DNA of 64,000 nt from Variovorax sp. Root411 (GTDB taxonomy: Bacteria; Pseudomonadota; Gammaproteobacteria; Burkholderiales; Burkholderiaceae_C). The notes below the pieces were generated by a model. That model made no database searches. It saw only the letters and a program-made list of their open reading frames with translations, and had not been told where the DNA came from. This document shows, one piece after another, positions 16,552 to 25,574 of this stretch (the first letter of the stretch is position 1; every line of letters starts with the position of its first letter). The translations under genes and the position numbers were made by a program. The DNA is taken from the NCBI RefSeq assembly GCF_001425205.1, contig NZ_LMDW01000015.1:434001-498000 (forward strand), written 5' to 3'.

Positions 16552-17327
16552 CGGCCGCTCCATTGCGGCTTGCGCTTCTCGCGGAAGGCGAGTTGTCCTT
16601 CGGCTGCATCTTCGGTGAGTGCGAACAGGCCAATCTGGCTTTCGGTGAAGGCCATCGATTCCTCGAAGGCCATCGCCTCGATCTTCTTCATCGTGTAGAG
16701 GCCGCGCCGGATGGCGGCGGGCGATTTGTCGAGCATGCGGCCGAGCAGCCAGTCGACGCTTTCGTCGACGTCGTCGCTCACGCGGTTCACGAGCTTCAGT
16801 TCGAGCGCCTGCGCGGCGGTGATGGGTTCGCCGGTGATGCACATCTCGGCCAGCACCCGGCGCGGCAGCAGGCCGCCGAGCACGCTGAGCACCTGCGCGG
16901 GAAAGAGGCCGACCTTCACCTCCGGCAGGCCGAACACGGCATGGCTGCTGGCCACCGCCATGTCGCACATCGCCATGATCCCCATGCCGCCCGCCATGCA
17001 GGCGCCGTTGACGCGCGCTATCAGCGGCACGGTCGACTGGCGTGCCTGGCGGAACAGGTTGGCGATGTTCTGGTAGGGCGCGGCGTAGTCGAACTTGAAG
17101 GAGGTGCCGCTTTGCAGGTCGGCGCCTGCGCAGAAGGCGCGCGTGCCGGCGCCGGTGATGACCACGGCGCGCACGGCGTTGTCGCTGTTGGCGCGGGCAA
17201 GAGCGTCCGACAGCCGGGCGACCACCGCGCCGTTGATCGCATTTCGGCGCTCTTCCCGGTCGATGGTGAGCCACATGACGGGCCCTCGCATTTCTTCGCG
17301 CAGTTCGGGAGGGGTCTTCTCGGGCAT
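16548..17327 (-). CDS. Enoyl-CoA hydratase/isomerase family protein
   Basis: A 259-residue crotonase from ATG 17327, preceded by AGGACT. The oxyanion hole is formed by motifs GAGTRAFCAGADLQS and NGACMAGGMGIMAMCD; both are intact. It would hydrate an enoyl-CoA or act as AtuE-like isohexenyl-glutaconyl-CoA hydratase given its 4-base overlap with the AtuA-like gene downstream. An upstream in-frame ATG at 17378 lies inside the terminator of the GST gene and is unlikely. Confidence 0.88.
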   Translation of the reverse strand: MPEKTPPELREEMRGPVMWLTIDREERRNAINGAVVARLSDALARANSDNAVRAVVITGAGTRAFCAGADLQSGTSFKFDYAAPYQNIANLFRQARQSTVPLIARVNGACMAGGMGIMAMCDMAVASSHAVFGLPEVKVGLFPAQVLSVLGGLLPRRVLAEMCITGEPITAAQALELKLVNRVSDDVDESVDWLLGRMLDKSPAAIRRGLYTMKKIEAMAFEESMAFTESQIGLFALTEDAAEGQLAFREKRKPQWSGR

Positions 17328-17378
17328 GGTGGGGAGTCCTTCTTCGGTCTTCTGAAGCCTTCCCGTAGCGTGCGCCAT

Positions 17379-17402
17379 AAAAAAAGCCGCATCGTGCGGC
17401 TT
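17379..17402 (-). terminator. Rho-independent terminator after the GST gene
   Basis: An 8-bp stem (17384-17391 with 17395-17402, GCCGCA core, 3-base loop), followed on the minus strand by a T tract (17383-17379). It terminates leftward transcription from the glutathione S-transferase gene ahead of the hydratase-AtuA pair. Confidence 0.75.
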
Positions 17403-17481
17403 GTGGCTGAAGCGATGCGGGTTTTCCCTAGGAGGGGCTCCGCTCGCTTCGCTGCTTCTGCACGCTTTCGCGTGCTTCGGC

Positions 17482-18090
17482 TTACTTCAGGAGGCCTTCG
17501 GCCTTCATCGCTTTCTGTACGGCGGGCCGAGCACCAACGCGTGCGTGCCAGGCCAGCAGGTTGGGAAAGTCGGAGATGTCGACGCCGGTCGGCTTGGTCC
17601 AGTTGGTGACGGTGAACAGGTAGCCGTCGGCCACGCTGAAATGATCGCCCATCAGGAACTGCTTGCTGGCCAGTTCGCCGTTGAGCCACTGGAAGCGCGA
17701 CTTGAGCTTGTCCTTGAAGATGCCCTTGGCTTCTTCGGGCATGCCCGGGTTGAACAGCGGGCTGAAGCCCTTGTGCACCTCGGTGCCGATGAAGGTCAGC
17801 CACTCCTGCAGGCGGTAGCGCTGCATGGTGCCGGCGGCCGGCGCGAGGTTCTTGGTGGGGGCGAGGTCGGCGATGTACTGGAGGATGGCCGGGCCTTCGC
17901 GCAGGCGGACGCCGTCGTCGAGTTCGAGCATCGGTACGTAGCCCAGCGGATTGATGCCGTAGTAGTCGGTGCCGTCCTGCAGCTTGTGGCTCTTGGTGCT
18001 GGCCAGCACGGGCTCGAAGGCGAGGCCTGCCTCATGCAGCGCGATGTGAGGGGATAGCGAACAGGCGCCGGGCGAGTAATACAGCTTCAT
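17482..18090 (-). CDS. Glutathione S-transferase
   Basis: A 202-residue GST of the beta/GstA type. The thioredoxin-like N-terminal domain opens MKLYYSPGACSLSPHIALHE with the conserved catalytic Tyr/Ser/Cys region and the cis-Pro segment GYVPMLELDDG; the glutathione-binding E/S pair is in REGPAILQY. The helical C-terminal domain includes HFSVADGYLFTVTNW. It conjugates or reduces electrophiles with glutathione in the cytosol. It is a single gene with its own terminator. Confidence 0.93.
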   Translation of the reverse strand: MKLYYSPGACSLSPHIALHEAGLAFEPVLASTKSHKLQDGTDYYGINPLGYVPMLELDDGVRLREGPAILQYIADLAPTKNLAPAAGTMQRYRLQEWLTFIGTEVHKGFSPLFNPGMPEEAKGIFKDKLKSRFQWLNGELASKQFLMGDHFSVADGYLFTVTNWTKPTGVDISDFPNLLAWHARVGARPAVQKAMKAEGLLK

Positions 18091-18273
18091 TCGAAAAAAA
18101 CTCCAATGGATGACGGAGGTTGATTTTGTGGGAGACCGCAGCGGATGCTAGCGGGTTTGGCAGCCTCGCGTTTTTGTCCTACGGCGGCTCGCGCGCGGTG
18201 ACTATCAAGCGTGTCGACGGCTCTTCTAAGCTCCGCGGCACGGCGGCAAGAGCTCTGCCGAAGGAGTTTCCGA

Positions 18274-18459
18274 ATGCTGAAGTACGCGATCATCTTTGCG
18301 GTCATCTCCCTCGTGGCCGCCTTGCTGGGCTTTGGTGGCATCGCGGCGGGTGCCGCTGGCATTGCGAAGCTGTTGTTCGGCTTGTTCCTGGTGTTGGCGG
18401 TGCTGTTCGTCGTGCTGGCCGCCCTTGGCATTGGTGCGGTGAAGAAGACGCTCGATTGA
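18274..18459 (+). CDS. DUF1328 small membrane protein
   Basis: A 61-residue protein of two membrane helices ([20 protein letters not shown] and [20 protein letters not shown]). It matches the YtjA/DUF1328 family of tiny inner-membrane proteins of unknown role. The ATG at 18274 is preceded by AAGGAG at 18261-18266, which selects it over an upstream in-frame ATG. A strong hairpin follows its stop. Confidence 0.85.
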   Translation: MLKYAIIFAVISLVAALLGFGGIAAGAAGIAKLLFGLFLVLAVLFVVLAALGIGAVKKTLD

Positions 18460-18465
18460 TGCCGC

Positions 18466-18494
18466 CAGGTTGCTACAAAATACATAGCAACCTG
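18466..18494 (+). repeat. Perfect 10-bp inverted repeat after DUF1328
   Basis: CAGGTTGCTA and TAGCAACCTG flank a 9-base A-rich loop. No T tract follows, so it is not a classical terminator. It may act as an RNA 3' end stabiliser. A related short GCTA...TAGC element occurs at 22954-22970. Confidence 0.55.
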
Positions 18495-18635
18495 TCCAAT
18501 GACAACGGGCGTTGGGGCGCAACTGGGCGCGCCCCCCCTAGCTTGTCCACACAGCGGGCGCAAACGAGCCTGGACGATTAAAATTAGCGCCCCCTTTTGC
18601 GCCGCGCACGCGTTTGTTGTGCGCTCCCAATTCAA

Positions 18636-20597
18636 ATGCTGTATCCCGAAGAATTCGACGTGATCGTCGTTGGCGGCGGCCATGCCGGCACCGAAGCCGC
18701 ACTCGCCGCCGCGCGCATGGGCGCCAAGACACTGCTACTCTCCCACAACATCGAGACGCTGGGGCAGATGAGCTGCAATCCGTCGATAGGCGGCATCGGC
18801 AAGGGTCACCTCGTGAAGGAGGTCGACGCACTCGGCGGTGCGATGGCGATCGCGACCGACGAGGCTGGCATCCAGTTCCGTATCCTCAACTCGAGCAAGG
18901 GCCCTGCTGTGCGCGCCACCCGTGCGCAGGCCGACCGGATTCTGTACAAAGCGGCGATCCGCCATCGCCTGGAAAACCAGCCGAACCTGAGCCTGTTCCA
19001 GCAAGCCGTCGACGACCTGATGGTGGAGGGCGATCGCGTGGTCGGTGCCGTCACGCAAGTGGGCATTGCCTTTCGTGCGCGCACGGTGGTGCTCACTGCG
19101 GGCACTTTTCTCGATGGCCGCATCCACGTCGGCCTCGACAACTACCAGGCCGGACGTGCGGGCGATCCGCCGGCGATCAGCCTGTCGGCGCGGCTCAAGG
19201 AGCTGAAGTTGCCACAAGGCCGCCTGAAGACCGGCACGCCGCCGCGGCTCGACGGCCGCAGCATCGATTTTTCGAAGTGCACCGAACAGCCGGGCGACGG
19301 CATGCCCGGCGGGGCGGGGCCGATGCCGGTGTTCAGCTTCATGGGCCGCACCGACATGCACCCGCAGCAAATGCCCTGCTGGATCACCCACACCAACGAG
19401 CGCACGCACGACATCATCCGCTCCGGTTTCGACCGCAGCCCGATGTTCACCGGCAAGATCGACGGCGTGGGGCCGCGCTATTGCCCCAGTGTGGAAGACA
19501 AGATCAACCGCTTTGCGGACAAGGAAAGCCACCAGATCTTCCTGGAGCCCGAGGGCCTGAGGACCAACGAGTACTACCCGAACGGGATCTCGACCAGCCT
19601 GCCGTTCGACATCCAGTACCAGCTGGTGCGCTCGATGCCGGGTCTGGAGAACGCGCACATCCTGCGGCCGGGCTACGCCATCGAGTACGACTACTTCGAT
19701 CCGCGCGAACTCAAGAGCAGCTTCGAGACCCGCTCCGTCAAAGGCCTGTTCTTTGCCGGGCAGATCAACGGTACGACCGGCTATGAAGAAGCCGCGGCGC
19801 AGGGCCTGTTCGCCGGCATCAACGCTGCGCTGAAGTGCCGCGGCGAAGACGCCTGGCTGCCGCGTCGTGACGAGGCCTACCTGGGCGTGCTGGTCGACGA
19901 CCTGATCACCAAGGGCGTGACCGAGCCCTACCGCATGTTCACGAGCCGCGCCGAGTTCCGATTGCAGCTGCGCGAGGACAACGCCGATATGCGCTTGACG
20001 GAAGCAGGGCGCAAGCTCGGCTTGGTCGACGACGCACGATGGGACGCTTTCAGCCGCAAGCGCGATGCTGTTTCACGTGAAACACAACGCCTCAAGTCGA
20101 TCTGGGTGAACCCGCGCAACCTGCCGGCGGCCGAGTCGGAGCGGGTGCTGGGGAAGGCCATCGACCACGAATACAACCTGGCCGACCTCCTTCGCCGACC
20201 CGACGTGAACTACGAGACGCTGATGTCACTGGACGGCGGCAAGTACAGCGCGCAGGTGGCGCTGAGCGAAACCGAGATCGAGCAGATCGAGATTTCGGCC
20301 AAATACTCAGGCTACATCGAACGCCAGCACGATGAGGTGGAGCGCGCGGCGCACTTCGAGAACCTCAAACTTCCCGCAGACTTCGATTACGGCCAGGTCA
20401 AGGCGCTGAGTTTCGAGGTGCGGCAGAAGCTAGATAAGCATCGTCCGGAAACCTTGGGTTTGGCCTCGCGCATCTCCGGTGTGACGCCGGCTGCCATTTC
20501 TTTGCTGATGATTCATCTGCGCAAGGGTGGCCACAAAGCCTTTGCCAGCGACACCACCACCATGGAAGCAGCCACCGAGCCGCAGTCCGCGGAATGA
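18636..20597 (+). CDS. mnmG: tRNA uridine-5-carboxymethylaminomethyl synthesis enzyme MnmG
   Basis: A 653-residue FAD protein that, with MnmE, installs carboxymethylaminomethyl at U34 of certain tRNAs. It opens [20 protein letters not shown] with the GxGxxG FAD motif at 13-18. Also visible are [11 protein letters not shown], the family stretch [33 protein letters not shown], and C-terminal tRNA-binding helices ([10 protein letters not shown]). Start at 18636 fits the family N-terminus. A perfect parS site lies inside the coding sequence at 20069-20084. It overlaps rsmG by 4 bases. Confidence 0.97.
   Translation: MLYPEEFDVIVVGGGHAGTEAALAAARMGAKTLLLSHNIETLGQMSCNPSIGGIGKGHLVKEVDALGGAMAIATDEAGIQFRILNSSKGPAVRATRAQADRILYKAAIRHRLENQPNLSLFQQAVDDLMVEGDRVVGAVTQVGIAFRARTVVLTAGTFLDGRIHVGLDNYQAGRAGDPPAISLSARLKELKLPQGRLKTGTPPRLDGRSIDFSKCTEQPGDGMPGGAGPMPVFSFMGRTDMHPQQMPCWITHTNERTHDIIRSGFDRSPMFTGKIDGVGPRYCPSVEDKINRFADKESHQIFLEPEGLRTNEYYPNGISTSLPFDIQYQLVRSMPGLENAHILRPGYAIEYDYFDPRELKSSFETRSVKGLFFAGQINGTTGYEEAAAQGLFAGINAALKCRGEDAWLPRRDEAYLGVLVDDLITKGVTEPYRMFTSRAEFRLQLREDNADMRLTEAGRKLGLVDDARWDAFSRKRDAVSRETQRLKSIWVNPRNLPAAESERVLGKAIDHEYNLADLLRRPDVNYETLMSLDGGKYSAQVALSETEIEQIEISAKYSGYIERQHDEVERAAHFENLKLPADFDYGQVKALSFEVRQKLDKHRPETLGLASRISGVTPAAISLLMIHLRKGGHKAFASDTTTMEAATEPQSAE
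20069..20084. promoter_or_regulatory. parS centromere site, perfect
   Basis: TGTTTCACGTGAAACA, the exact 16-bp palindrome bound by ParB, sits within mnmG and encodes the residues around VSRET. The cognate parB lies 3.4 kb downstream. Confidence 0.95.
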
Positions 20598-21247
20598 CGG
20601 CGCCGATCGATACGCTGCGCGCAGGCGCGGCTGCGATGGGAGTCGCCCTGTCCGACAGCCAGGGCGAACGCCTCTTGGCCTACGGCACGCTGATGCTCAA
20701 GTGGAACAAGGTCTATAACCTCACGGCCCTGCGCGATCCGGCCAGCGTACTCACACACCATCTGCTCGACAGTCTCGCGGCCATCGCACCGCTGCAACGC
20801 GAGTGGGCAGGGAAGGGCAAGTTGCTCGATGTCGGCTCCGGCGGCGGCTTGCCCGGCGTGGTGGTCGCCATCATGCGGCCCGATCTCGAGGTGAGCTGCC
20901 TCGATGCGGTCGCCAAGAAGGCGGCCTTTGTCCAGCAAGTGGCAGCCGAACTGGAACTGCCGAACCTTCGCGGACTGCATGCCCGAGTCGAATCCTTGGC
21001 TGGCAGCTACGAGGTCATCAGCTCGCGCGCCTTCGCATCGTTGCCAGACTTCTTCAACGGCTCGATGAATCTCCTCGCACCCGGCGGCGTTTGGCTGGCC
21101 ATGAAGGGCAAGCTTCCTACCGATGAACTTGCAGTCCTGCCCCAGGGCGTCAAAGTGTTTCACGTGGAACAACTGACGGTTCCGGGTCTGGATGCCGAGC
21201 GCTGCATCGTTTGGGCGCGCAAGGACCTCGCCCAAATCAGCGACTGA
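20594..21247 (+). CDS. rsmG: 16S rRNA (guanine527-N7)-methyltransferase RsmG
   Basis: A 217-residue SAM-dependent methyltransferase modifying G527 of 16S rRNA. The SAM-binding motif [12 protein letters not shown] is at 77-88, followed by [16 protein letters not shown] and [10 protein letters not shown]. Start overlaps the mnmG stop (ATGA), a common gidA-gidB arrangement near origins. A parS-like site (15/16) lies in the coding sequence at 21156-21171. Confidence 0.96.
   Translation: MTAPIDTLRAGAAAMGVALSDSQGERLLAYGTLMLKWNKVYNLTALRDPASVLTHHLLDSLAAIAPLQREWAGKGKLLDVGSGGGLPGVVVAIMRPDLEVSCLDAVAKKAAFVQQVAAELELPNLRGLHARVESLAGSYEVISSRAFASLPDFFNGSMNLLAPGGVWLAMKGKLPTDELAVLPQGVKVFHVEQLTVPGLDAERCIVWARKDLAQISD
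21156..21171. promoter_or_regulatory. Second parS site, 15 of 16 positions
   Basis: TGTTTCACGTGGAACA differs from the perfect site by one base. It is inside rsmG, coding VFHVEQ, about 1.1 kb from the first site and upstream of parA and parB. Confidence 0.88.
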
Positions 21248-21372
21248 ATACGCAAAAGATGCGGCGGCACCGGTAAAAGCCGGTGTCGGAACAGTCTCTG
21301 TGACGGTGCGCTCGCTTAGACTCGATGCCTCCCTTCGGTCTCCCTCCCGACTCGCTTTTTCGAGGCAAAACC

Positions 21373-21987
21373 ATGTTCGGCATTGCTGACTACGGCGCAT
21401 TCGTCGCCGCCATCGTCCTCTTTCTCCTGATTCCCGGCCCGGGCAATCTGGCGCTGATCACCTCGACCAGCAAGGGCGGAATCCGTGGCGGACTGGCCGC
21501 GACAGCCGGCTTGATCTTCGGCGATCAATGCTTGATGTGGGCGGCGGTGGCCGGCGTGTCTGCCGTGCTCGCCGCTTATCCCGCTGCATTCAAGGCGGTG
21601 CAGTGGTTGGGTGCCGCCTATCTGGCATGGCTGGGCTCCAAGATGCTGCTGGCCAAGCCTGGCTCGACACCCATCCTCAATATCAAGCCGACCCATTTCC
21701 TGCGCCAGGCTTTCACCATCACCTTGCTGAACCCCAAGGCGATCGTGTTCTACATGGCCTTCTTCCCGCTGTTCGTCGATCCGGCGCGTCACCAAGGCGT
21801 GGTCACTTTCGCAGCAATGGCCGTGACGATCGCGGCGCTGACCTTCCTGTACGGCCTGAGTTCGACACTGCTCACACACTTCCTGGCTGAGCGCATCCGT
21901 GCCAATCCCCGCATCTCCGCCACACTCGAAAAGCTTGCCGGCACCTTTTTGATCGCCTTCGGCGTCAAGCTCGCAATCTCGCGCTGA
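21373..21987 (+). CDS. LysE/RhtB-family amino-acid exporter
   Basis: A 204-residue inner-membrane protein with about six hydrophobic segments. The family signature is clear: FLLIPGPGNLALITSTSKGG near the N-terminus and TLLNPKAIVFYMAFFPLF in the middle. It exports an amino acid or homoserine-lactone-like compound; substrate unknown. ATG 21373 is preferred to an upstream in-frame start because the family begins with this hydrophobic segment. It lies between rsmG and parA in the same direction. Confidence 0.9.
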   Translation: MFGIADYGAFVAAIVLFLLIPGPGNLALITSTSKGGIRGGLAATAGLIFGDQCLMWAAVAGVSAVLAAYPAAFKAVQWLGAAYLAWLGSKMLLAKPGSTPILNIKPTHFLRQAFTITLLNPKAIVFYMAFFPLFVDPARHQGVVTFAAMAVTIAALTFLYGLSSTLLTHFLAERIRANPRISATLEKLAGTFLIAFGVKLAISR

Positions 21988-22009
21988 TCGATCGATCCCC
22001 GGTACTTAC

Positions 22010-22930
22010 ATGGCCAAGATTTTCTGCATCGCCAATCAAAAGGGCGGCGTCGGCAAGACCACCACCACCGTCAATCTGGCCGCCGGCCTCGCCAAGGTCG
22101 GCCAGCGCGTGCTGATGATCGACCTCGACCCGCAGGGCAACGCCACCATGGGTTCGGGCATCGACAAGCGCCAGCTGGAGCTGACGGTGTACGACGTGCT
22201 GCTCGAATCGGCCTCGGTGTCCGAGGCCCGCGTCAAGGCAGACAAGCTGGTGGAGGGCGGTTGCGGCTACGACGTGCTGGGCGCAAACCGCGAGCTGGCC
22301 GGCGCCGAAGTCGAGATGGTTGCACTCGATCGCCGAGAGAAGCGCCTGCGCACCGCACTTGCCGCTGTGGGTGCCGAGTACGACTTCGTGCTGATCGACT
22401 GCCCGCCGAGCCTGAGCCTGTTGACGCTGAATGGCCTGTGCGCTGCCCACGGCGTGATCGTGCCGATGCAGTGCGAATACTTCGCGCTCGAAGGGCTGAC
22501 CGACCTGGTCAACACCATCAAGCAGGTGCACGCCAACCTCAACAAGAACCTGCAGATCATCGGCTTGCTGCGCGTGATGTTCGATCCGCGCATCACGCTG
22601 CAGCAGCAAGTGAGCGAGCAGCTCAAGTCCCACTTCGGCGACAAGGTGTTCGATACCGTGATTCCGCGCAATGTGCGGCTGGCCGAGGCACCCAGCTACG
22701 GACTGCCGGGCGTGGTGTTCGACCCCGCCGCCAGGGGCAGCCAAGCTTTCATTGCCTTTGCCCAGGAACTGGTCGAGAAGTTGCCGCCTGCGAGCGCTTT
22801 TGCCTCGGGCGCGGTGGCACCGCCGATCGCACCGGTCACGCGCATTGCGCCGGACCTGCCCATTCCCGACGACGTGATGGCCCCTGCTGTTGCGCCTGCA
22901 TCCGATTCCACCAGTGAAAACAACGCCTGA
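22010..22930 (+). CDS. parA: Chromosome-partitioning ATPase ParA (Soj)
   Basis: A 306-residue ParA. The deviant Walker A motif [10 protein letters not shown] starts at residue 11, and further ATPase motifs are DLDPQGNATM and LIDCPPSLSLLTLN. It forms nucleoid-bound gradients that segregate ParB-parS complexes. The C-terminal 45 residues are an Ala/Pro/Asp-rich tail beyond the usual fold. A hydrolase gene separates it from parB, an uncommon arrangement, but all three read rightward with short gaps. Confidence 0.95.
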   Translation: MAKIFCIANQKGGVGKTTTTVNLAAGLAKVGQRVLMIDLDPQGNATMGSGIDKRQLELTVYDVLLESASVSEARVKADKLVEGGCGYDVLGANRELAGAEVEMVALDRREKRLRTALAAVGAEYDFVLIDCPPSLSLLTLNGLCAAHGVIVPMQCEYFALEGLTDLVNTIKQVHANLNKNLQIIGLLRVMFDPRITLQQQVSEQLKSHFGDKVFDTVIPRNVRLAEAPSYGLPGVVFDPAARGSQAFIAFAQELVEKLPPASAFASGAVAPPIAPVTRIAPDLPIPDDVMAPAVAPASDSTSENNA

Positions 22931-22953
22931 CGCTTGCCACCCGTCGGCAGTGC

Positions 22954-22970
22954 GCTATCAAGTTAGTAGC
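22954..22970 (+). repeat. Short GCTA...TAGC inverted element
   Basis: GCTATCAAGTTAGTAGC forms a 5-bp stem (one G-T pair) directly before the hydrolase start. It resembles the stronger hairpin at 18466-18494 in its GCTA/TAGC arms. Such elements are recalled as frequent in related genomes, but that was not checked. Confidence 0.35.
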
Positions 22971-22972
22971 AA

Positions 22973-23518
22973 ATGACAGATCCTCGCATCCTGCTGTTGC
23001 CAGGTTGGCAGAACAGCGGCTCCGGCCATTGGCAAACCCTTTGGGAGTCGGTCCACGGCGACCGCCGTGTCGAGCAGCACGACTGGATGCGACCGCTGCG
23101 CGGCGACTGGTCTGCGCGACTCGAAGAAGAAGTGCTGGCTTCGCCCGGCCCGGTGGTTCTTGCGGCGCACAGCCTCGGTTGCATCCTGGTCGCGGCCTGG
23201 GCCGCGCATTCGCGCAACACGCACAAGGTGCGCGGTGCGCTGCTGGTGGCGCCTGGCGATGTGGAGCGCGACGACCTGCGCCAGCTGATTCCCGGTTGGG
23301 TGCCTATCGTGCGCAAGCCGCTGCCGTTTCCGGCTGTGATGATCGCCGCCAACGACGACCCGTATTGCGAAGCCTCGCGGTCGCAGCAACTCGCCAGGGA
23401 TTGGGGCGCGCGCTTCATCGATGCCGGCCCGGGCGGTCACCTGAATGCCGAATCCGGCCTCGGCGACTGGCCCGAAGGCCGAAAGCTCCTGAACGAAATC
23501 TCGAAAGAAAAGAACTGA
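22973..23518 (+). CDS. RBBP9/YdeN-family alpha/beta hydrolase
   Basis: A 181-residue serine hydrolase. Visible: LLLPGWQNSGSGHW at 7-20, nucleophile S67 in AHSLGC, and the catalytic Asp/His regions IAANDDPYCEA and PGGHLNAESGLGDW typical of DUF1749/RBBP9-like enzymes. The substrate is unknown. It lies between parA and parB; its TGA overlaps the parB ATG by one base (TGATG), implying coupled translation. Confidence 0.9.
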   Translation: MTDPRILLLPGWQNSGSGHWQTLWESVHGDRRVEQHDWMRPLRGDWSARLEEEVLASPGPVVLAAHSLGCILVAAWAAHSRNTHKVRGALLVAPGDVERDDLRQLIPGWVPIVRKPLPFPAVMIAANDDPYCEASRSQQLARDWGARFIDAGPGGHLNAESGLGDWPEGRKLLNEISKEKN

Positions 23519-24480
23519 TGGCGACCAAGAAACCCAAGGGCCTGGGCCGCGGCCTCGAGGCGCTGCTCGGCCCGACGGCCGCGCCTTCCGCCGACAACGG
23601 ATTGAATGGCAACGCGGGCCCGGAAGAGGGCGGCGTGCCAAGGAACCCGAGCACGCTGATGCTCGAGCAGATGGTTGCCGGCGTCTACCAGCCGCGCACG
23701 CGCATGGACGAAGGCGCGCTCTACGAGCTGGCCGAGAGCATCAAGGTGCAGGGCATCATGCAGCCGATCCTGGTGCGCCGGCTCGATGCCGAATCGGCCG
23801 CCACCAAGAACGCAGAATACGAAATCATCGCGGGCGAGCGCCGTTTTCGCGCCGCCAGGCTCGCCGGTCTCGACAGCGTGCCGGTGCTGGTGCGCGACGT
23901 GCCCAACGAGGCCGCCGCGGCGATGTCGCTCATCGAGAACATCCAGCGCGAAGACCTCAACCCGCTCGAAGAAGCCCAAGGCCTGCAACGCCTGGTGAGC
24001 GAGTTTGGGCTCACTCACGAGCAAGCAGCGCAAGCCGTGGGCCGCTCGCGCAGCGCGGCCAGCAACCTGTTGCGCCTGCTGAACCTGGCCGAACCCGCAC
24101 AGCAGATGCTGATGGCCGGCGACATCGACATGGGCCATGCCCGCGCGCTGCTGTCGCTGGACCGCGGCACGCAGATCACGGCGGCCAACCAGATCGCCGC
24201 CAAGAAGATGTCGGTGCGCGAGGCCGAGTCGCTGGTGAAGAAGCTCGCAGCCGAGTTCACGCTCACGCCTTCGCGGCGCAGCAACGACGGCGAGAAGTCG
24301 CGCGACCTGCAGCGCGTGGAAGAAGAACTGGCCGACCTGCTCACCGCCGAGGTCGAGGTGCGCATCAAGAAACGCAGCAAGCGCGGCGGCCGGGTCGAGG
24401 AAAGCGGCGAGCTTGCCATCCACTTCGGCTCCATCGAGGCACTCAACGGATTGATCGAGCGCATCCGCCGAACGGCCTAG
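23518..24480 (+). CDS. parB: Chromosome-partitioning protein ParB (Spo0J)
   Basis: A 320-residue ParB CTPase that loads at parS and spreads. The N-terminus MATKKPKGLGRGLEALLG is characteristic. The ParB/Srx nucleotide-binding region carries GERRFRAARLAG and ENIQREDLNPLEEA, followed by a helix-turn-helix (LTHEQAAQAVGRSRSAASNLLRLL) and a C-terminal dimerisation domain ending LNGLIERIR. Two parS sites lie 2.3-3.5 kb upstream. Confidence 0.96.
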   Translation: MATKKPKGLGRGLEALLGPTAAPSADNGLNGNAGPEEGGVPRNPSTLMLEQMVAGVYQPRTRMDEGALYELAESIKVQGIMQPILVRRLDAESAATKNAEYEIIAGERRFRAARLAGLDSVPVLVRDVPNEAAAAMSLIENIQREDLNPLEEAQGLQRLVSEFGLTHEQAAQAVGRSRSAASNLLRLLNLAEPAQQMLMAGDIDMGHARALLSLDRGTQITAANQIAAKKMSVREAESLVKKLAAEFTLTPSRRSNDGEKSRDLQRVEEELADLLTAEVEVRIKKRSKRGGRVEESGELAIHFGSIEALNGLIERIRRTA

Positions 24481-24595
24481 TGTTGTGAACCGAGGGGCTG
24501 GCGTTCGTTTGATTGATTCCTGCAATCCTTTGCGCGTATCCTCGACCGCTGTTTTTCCAACCCCAGATTTCTTGAATAAACGGAGGGAGTCCACC

Positions 24596-25489
24596 ATGCA
24601 GTTCACCAAGTTCCCGCTCGCGGCCGTCGCCGTCGGCGCGCTTCTCCTCACCGGTTGCGCGGCGACTGACATGCAAATGGGCAGCCAGTCGGCCAAGACC
24701 ATGGCCACCGGCAGCGCCGCAGGCAGCGCCACCGCTGGCGAAAGCAGCCAGCTCGAGCGCTGCGAATCGCCGCTCGGCACGGTCTCGCTGATCGAAAACC
24801 AGAGCGCGGGCTGGTACACCATCCTTACCGGCGAATACCGCCTGCCGCCCACCGCCAACCTGCTGCGCCTGCTGGTACAGCAATCGAACTGCTTCATCGT
24901 GGTCGAGCGCGGGGCGGCCGGTATGAACGCGATGACGCGCGAGCGCGCGCTGCAGCAGTCCGGTGAAATGCGCGGTGGCAGCAACTTCGGCCGCGGCCAG
25001 ATGGTGGCCTCCGACTACGGCCTGTCGCCCGAGATCGTGTTCAGCAACAGCGATGCCGGCGGCATCGGCGGGGCGCTGGGCGGCCTGGTGGGTGGCGGCC
25101 GTGGCCGCGCACTCGCTGCCATCGGCGGCAACATGCAGACCAAGGAAGCCAGCGCACTGCTGACGCTGATCGACAACCGTTCGGGCGTGCAGGTCGCGGC
25201 CTCCGAAGGCAGCGCCTCCAAGACCGATTTCGGCGCTTTCGGTGCGCTGGCTGGCCGCAGCGCGGGCGGTGGCCTCGGTGGCTACACCAACACGGCGCAG
25301 GGCAAGGTGATCGCCGCGGCGTTCATGGACGCCTTCAACCAGATGGTCCGTTCGCTGCGCAACTACAAGGCACAGACGGTGCGCGGCCAGGGCCTCGGCG
25401 GCGGCGGCCGGCTGGGCGTGGACGGCGGTGCTGCGCCGTCGCAGACCTATGTGCCGGCGGAGCAGGCTCCGGCACGCCGCCGCAAGTAA
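24596..25489 (+). CDS. CsgG/HfaB-like lipoprotein (putative)
   Basis: A 297-residue lipoprotein with signal peptide and lipobox LLTGC (lipidated Cys about residue 20). The central part (NCFIVVERGAAGMNAMTRER, YGLSPEIVFSNSDAGGIGG) resembles the CsgG family, which builds outer-membrane export channels for curli or holdfast. A glycine-rich loop and an Arg/Gly C-terminus are unusual. Start at 24596 follows GGAGGGAG. No curli subunit gene is nearby. A strong bidirectional terminator follows. Confidence 0.65.
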   Translation: MQFTKFPLAAVAVGALLLTGCAATDMQMGSQSAKTMATGSAAGSATAGESSQLERCESPLGTVSLIENQSAGWYTILTGEYRLPPTANLLRLLVQQSNCFIVVERGAAGMNAMTRERALQQSGEMRGGSNFGRGQMVASDYGLSPEIVFSNSDAGGIGGALGGLVGGGRGRALAAIGGNMQTKEASALLTLIDNRSGVQVAASEGSASKTDFGAFGALAGRSAGGGLGGYTNTAQGKVIAAAFMDAFNQMVRSLRNYKAQTVRGQGLGGGGRLGVDGGAAPSQTYVPAEQAPARRRK

Positions 25490-25515
25490 GCGCGCTCGTC
25501 GGTCGCACCGTCGAC

Positions 25516-25553
25516 AAAAAAGCCCGGGGCTCTCGCGAGCCGCCGGGCTTTTT
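25516..25553. terminator. Bidirectional terminator
   Basis: AAAAAAGCCCGG and CCGGGCTTTTT arms surround a GC-rich loop, giving T tracts on both strands. It separates the parAB-lipoprotein block from the convergent FAD-oxidase gene. Confidence 0.85.
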
Positions 25554-25574
25554 CATGGGCGCCGCCCGAACGGA

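Noticed and set aside
14734..17274. An 846-residue protein joining AtuA with an upstream frame
   Set aside because: The first 240 residues are an out-of-frame reading of the enoyl-CoA hydratase; the ATGA overlap at 16548-16551 marks the real start.
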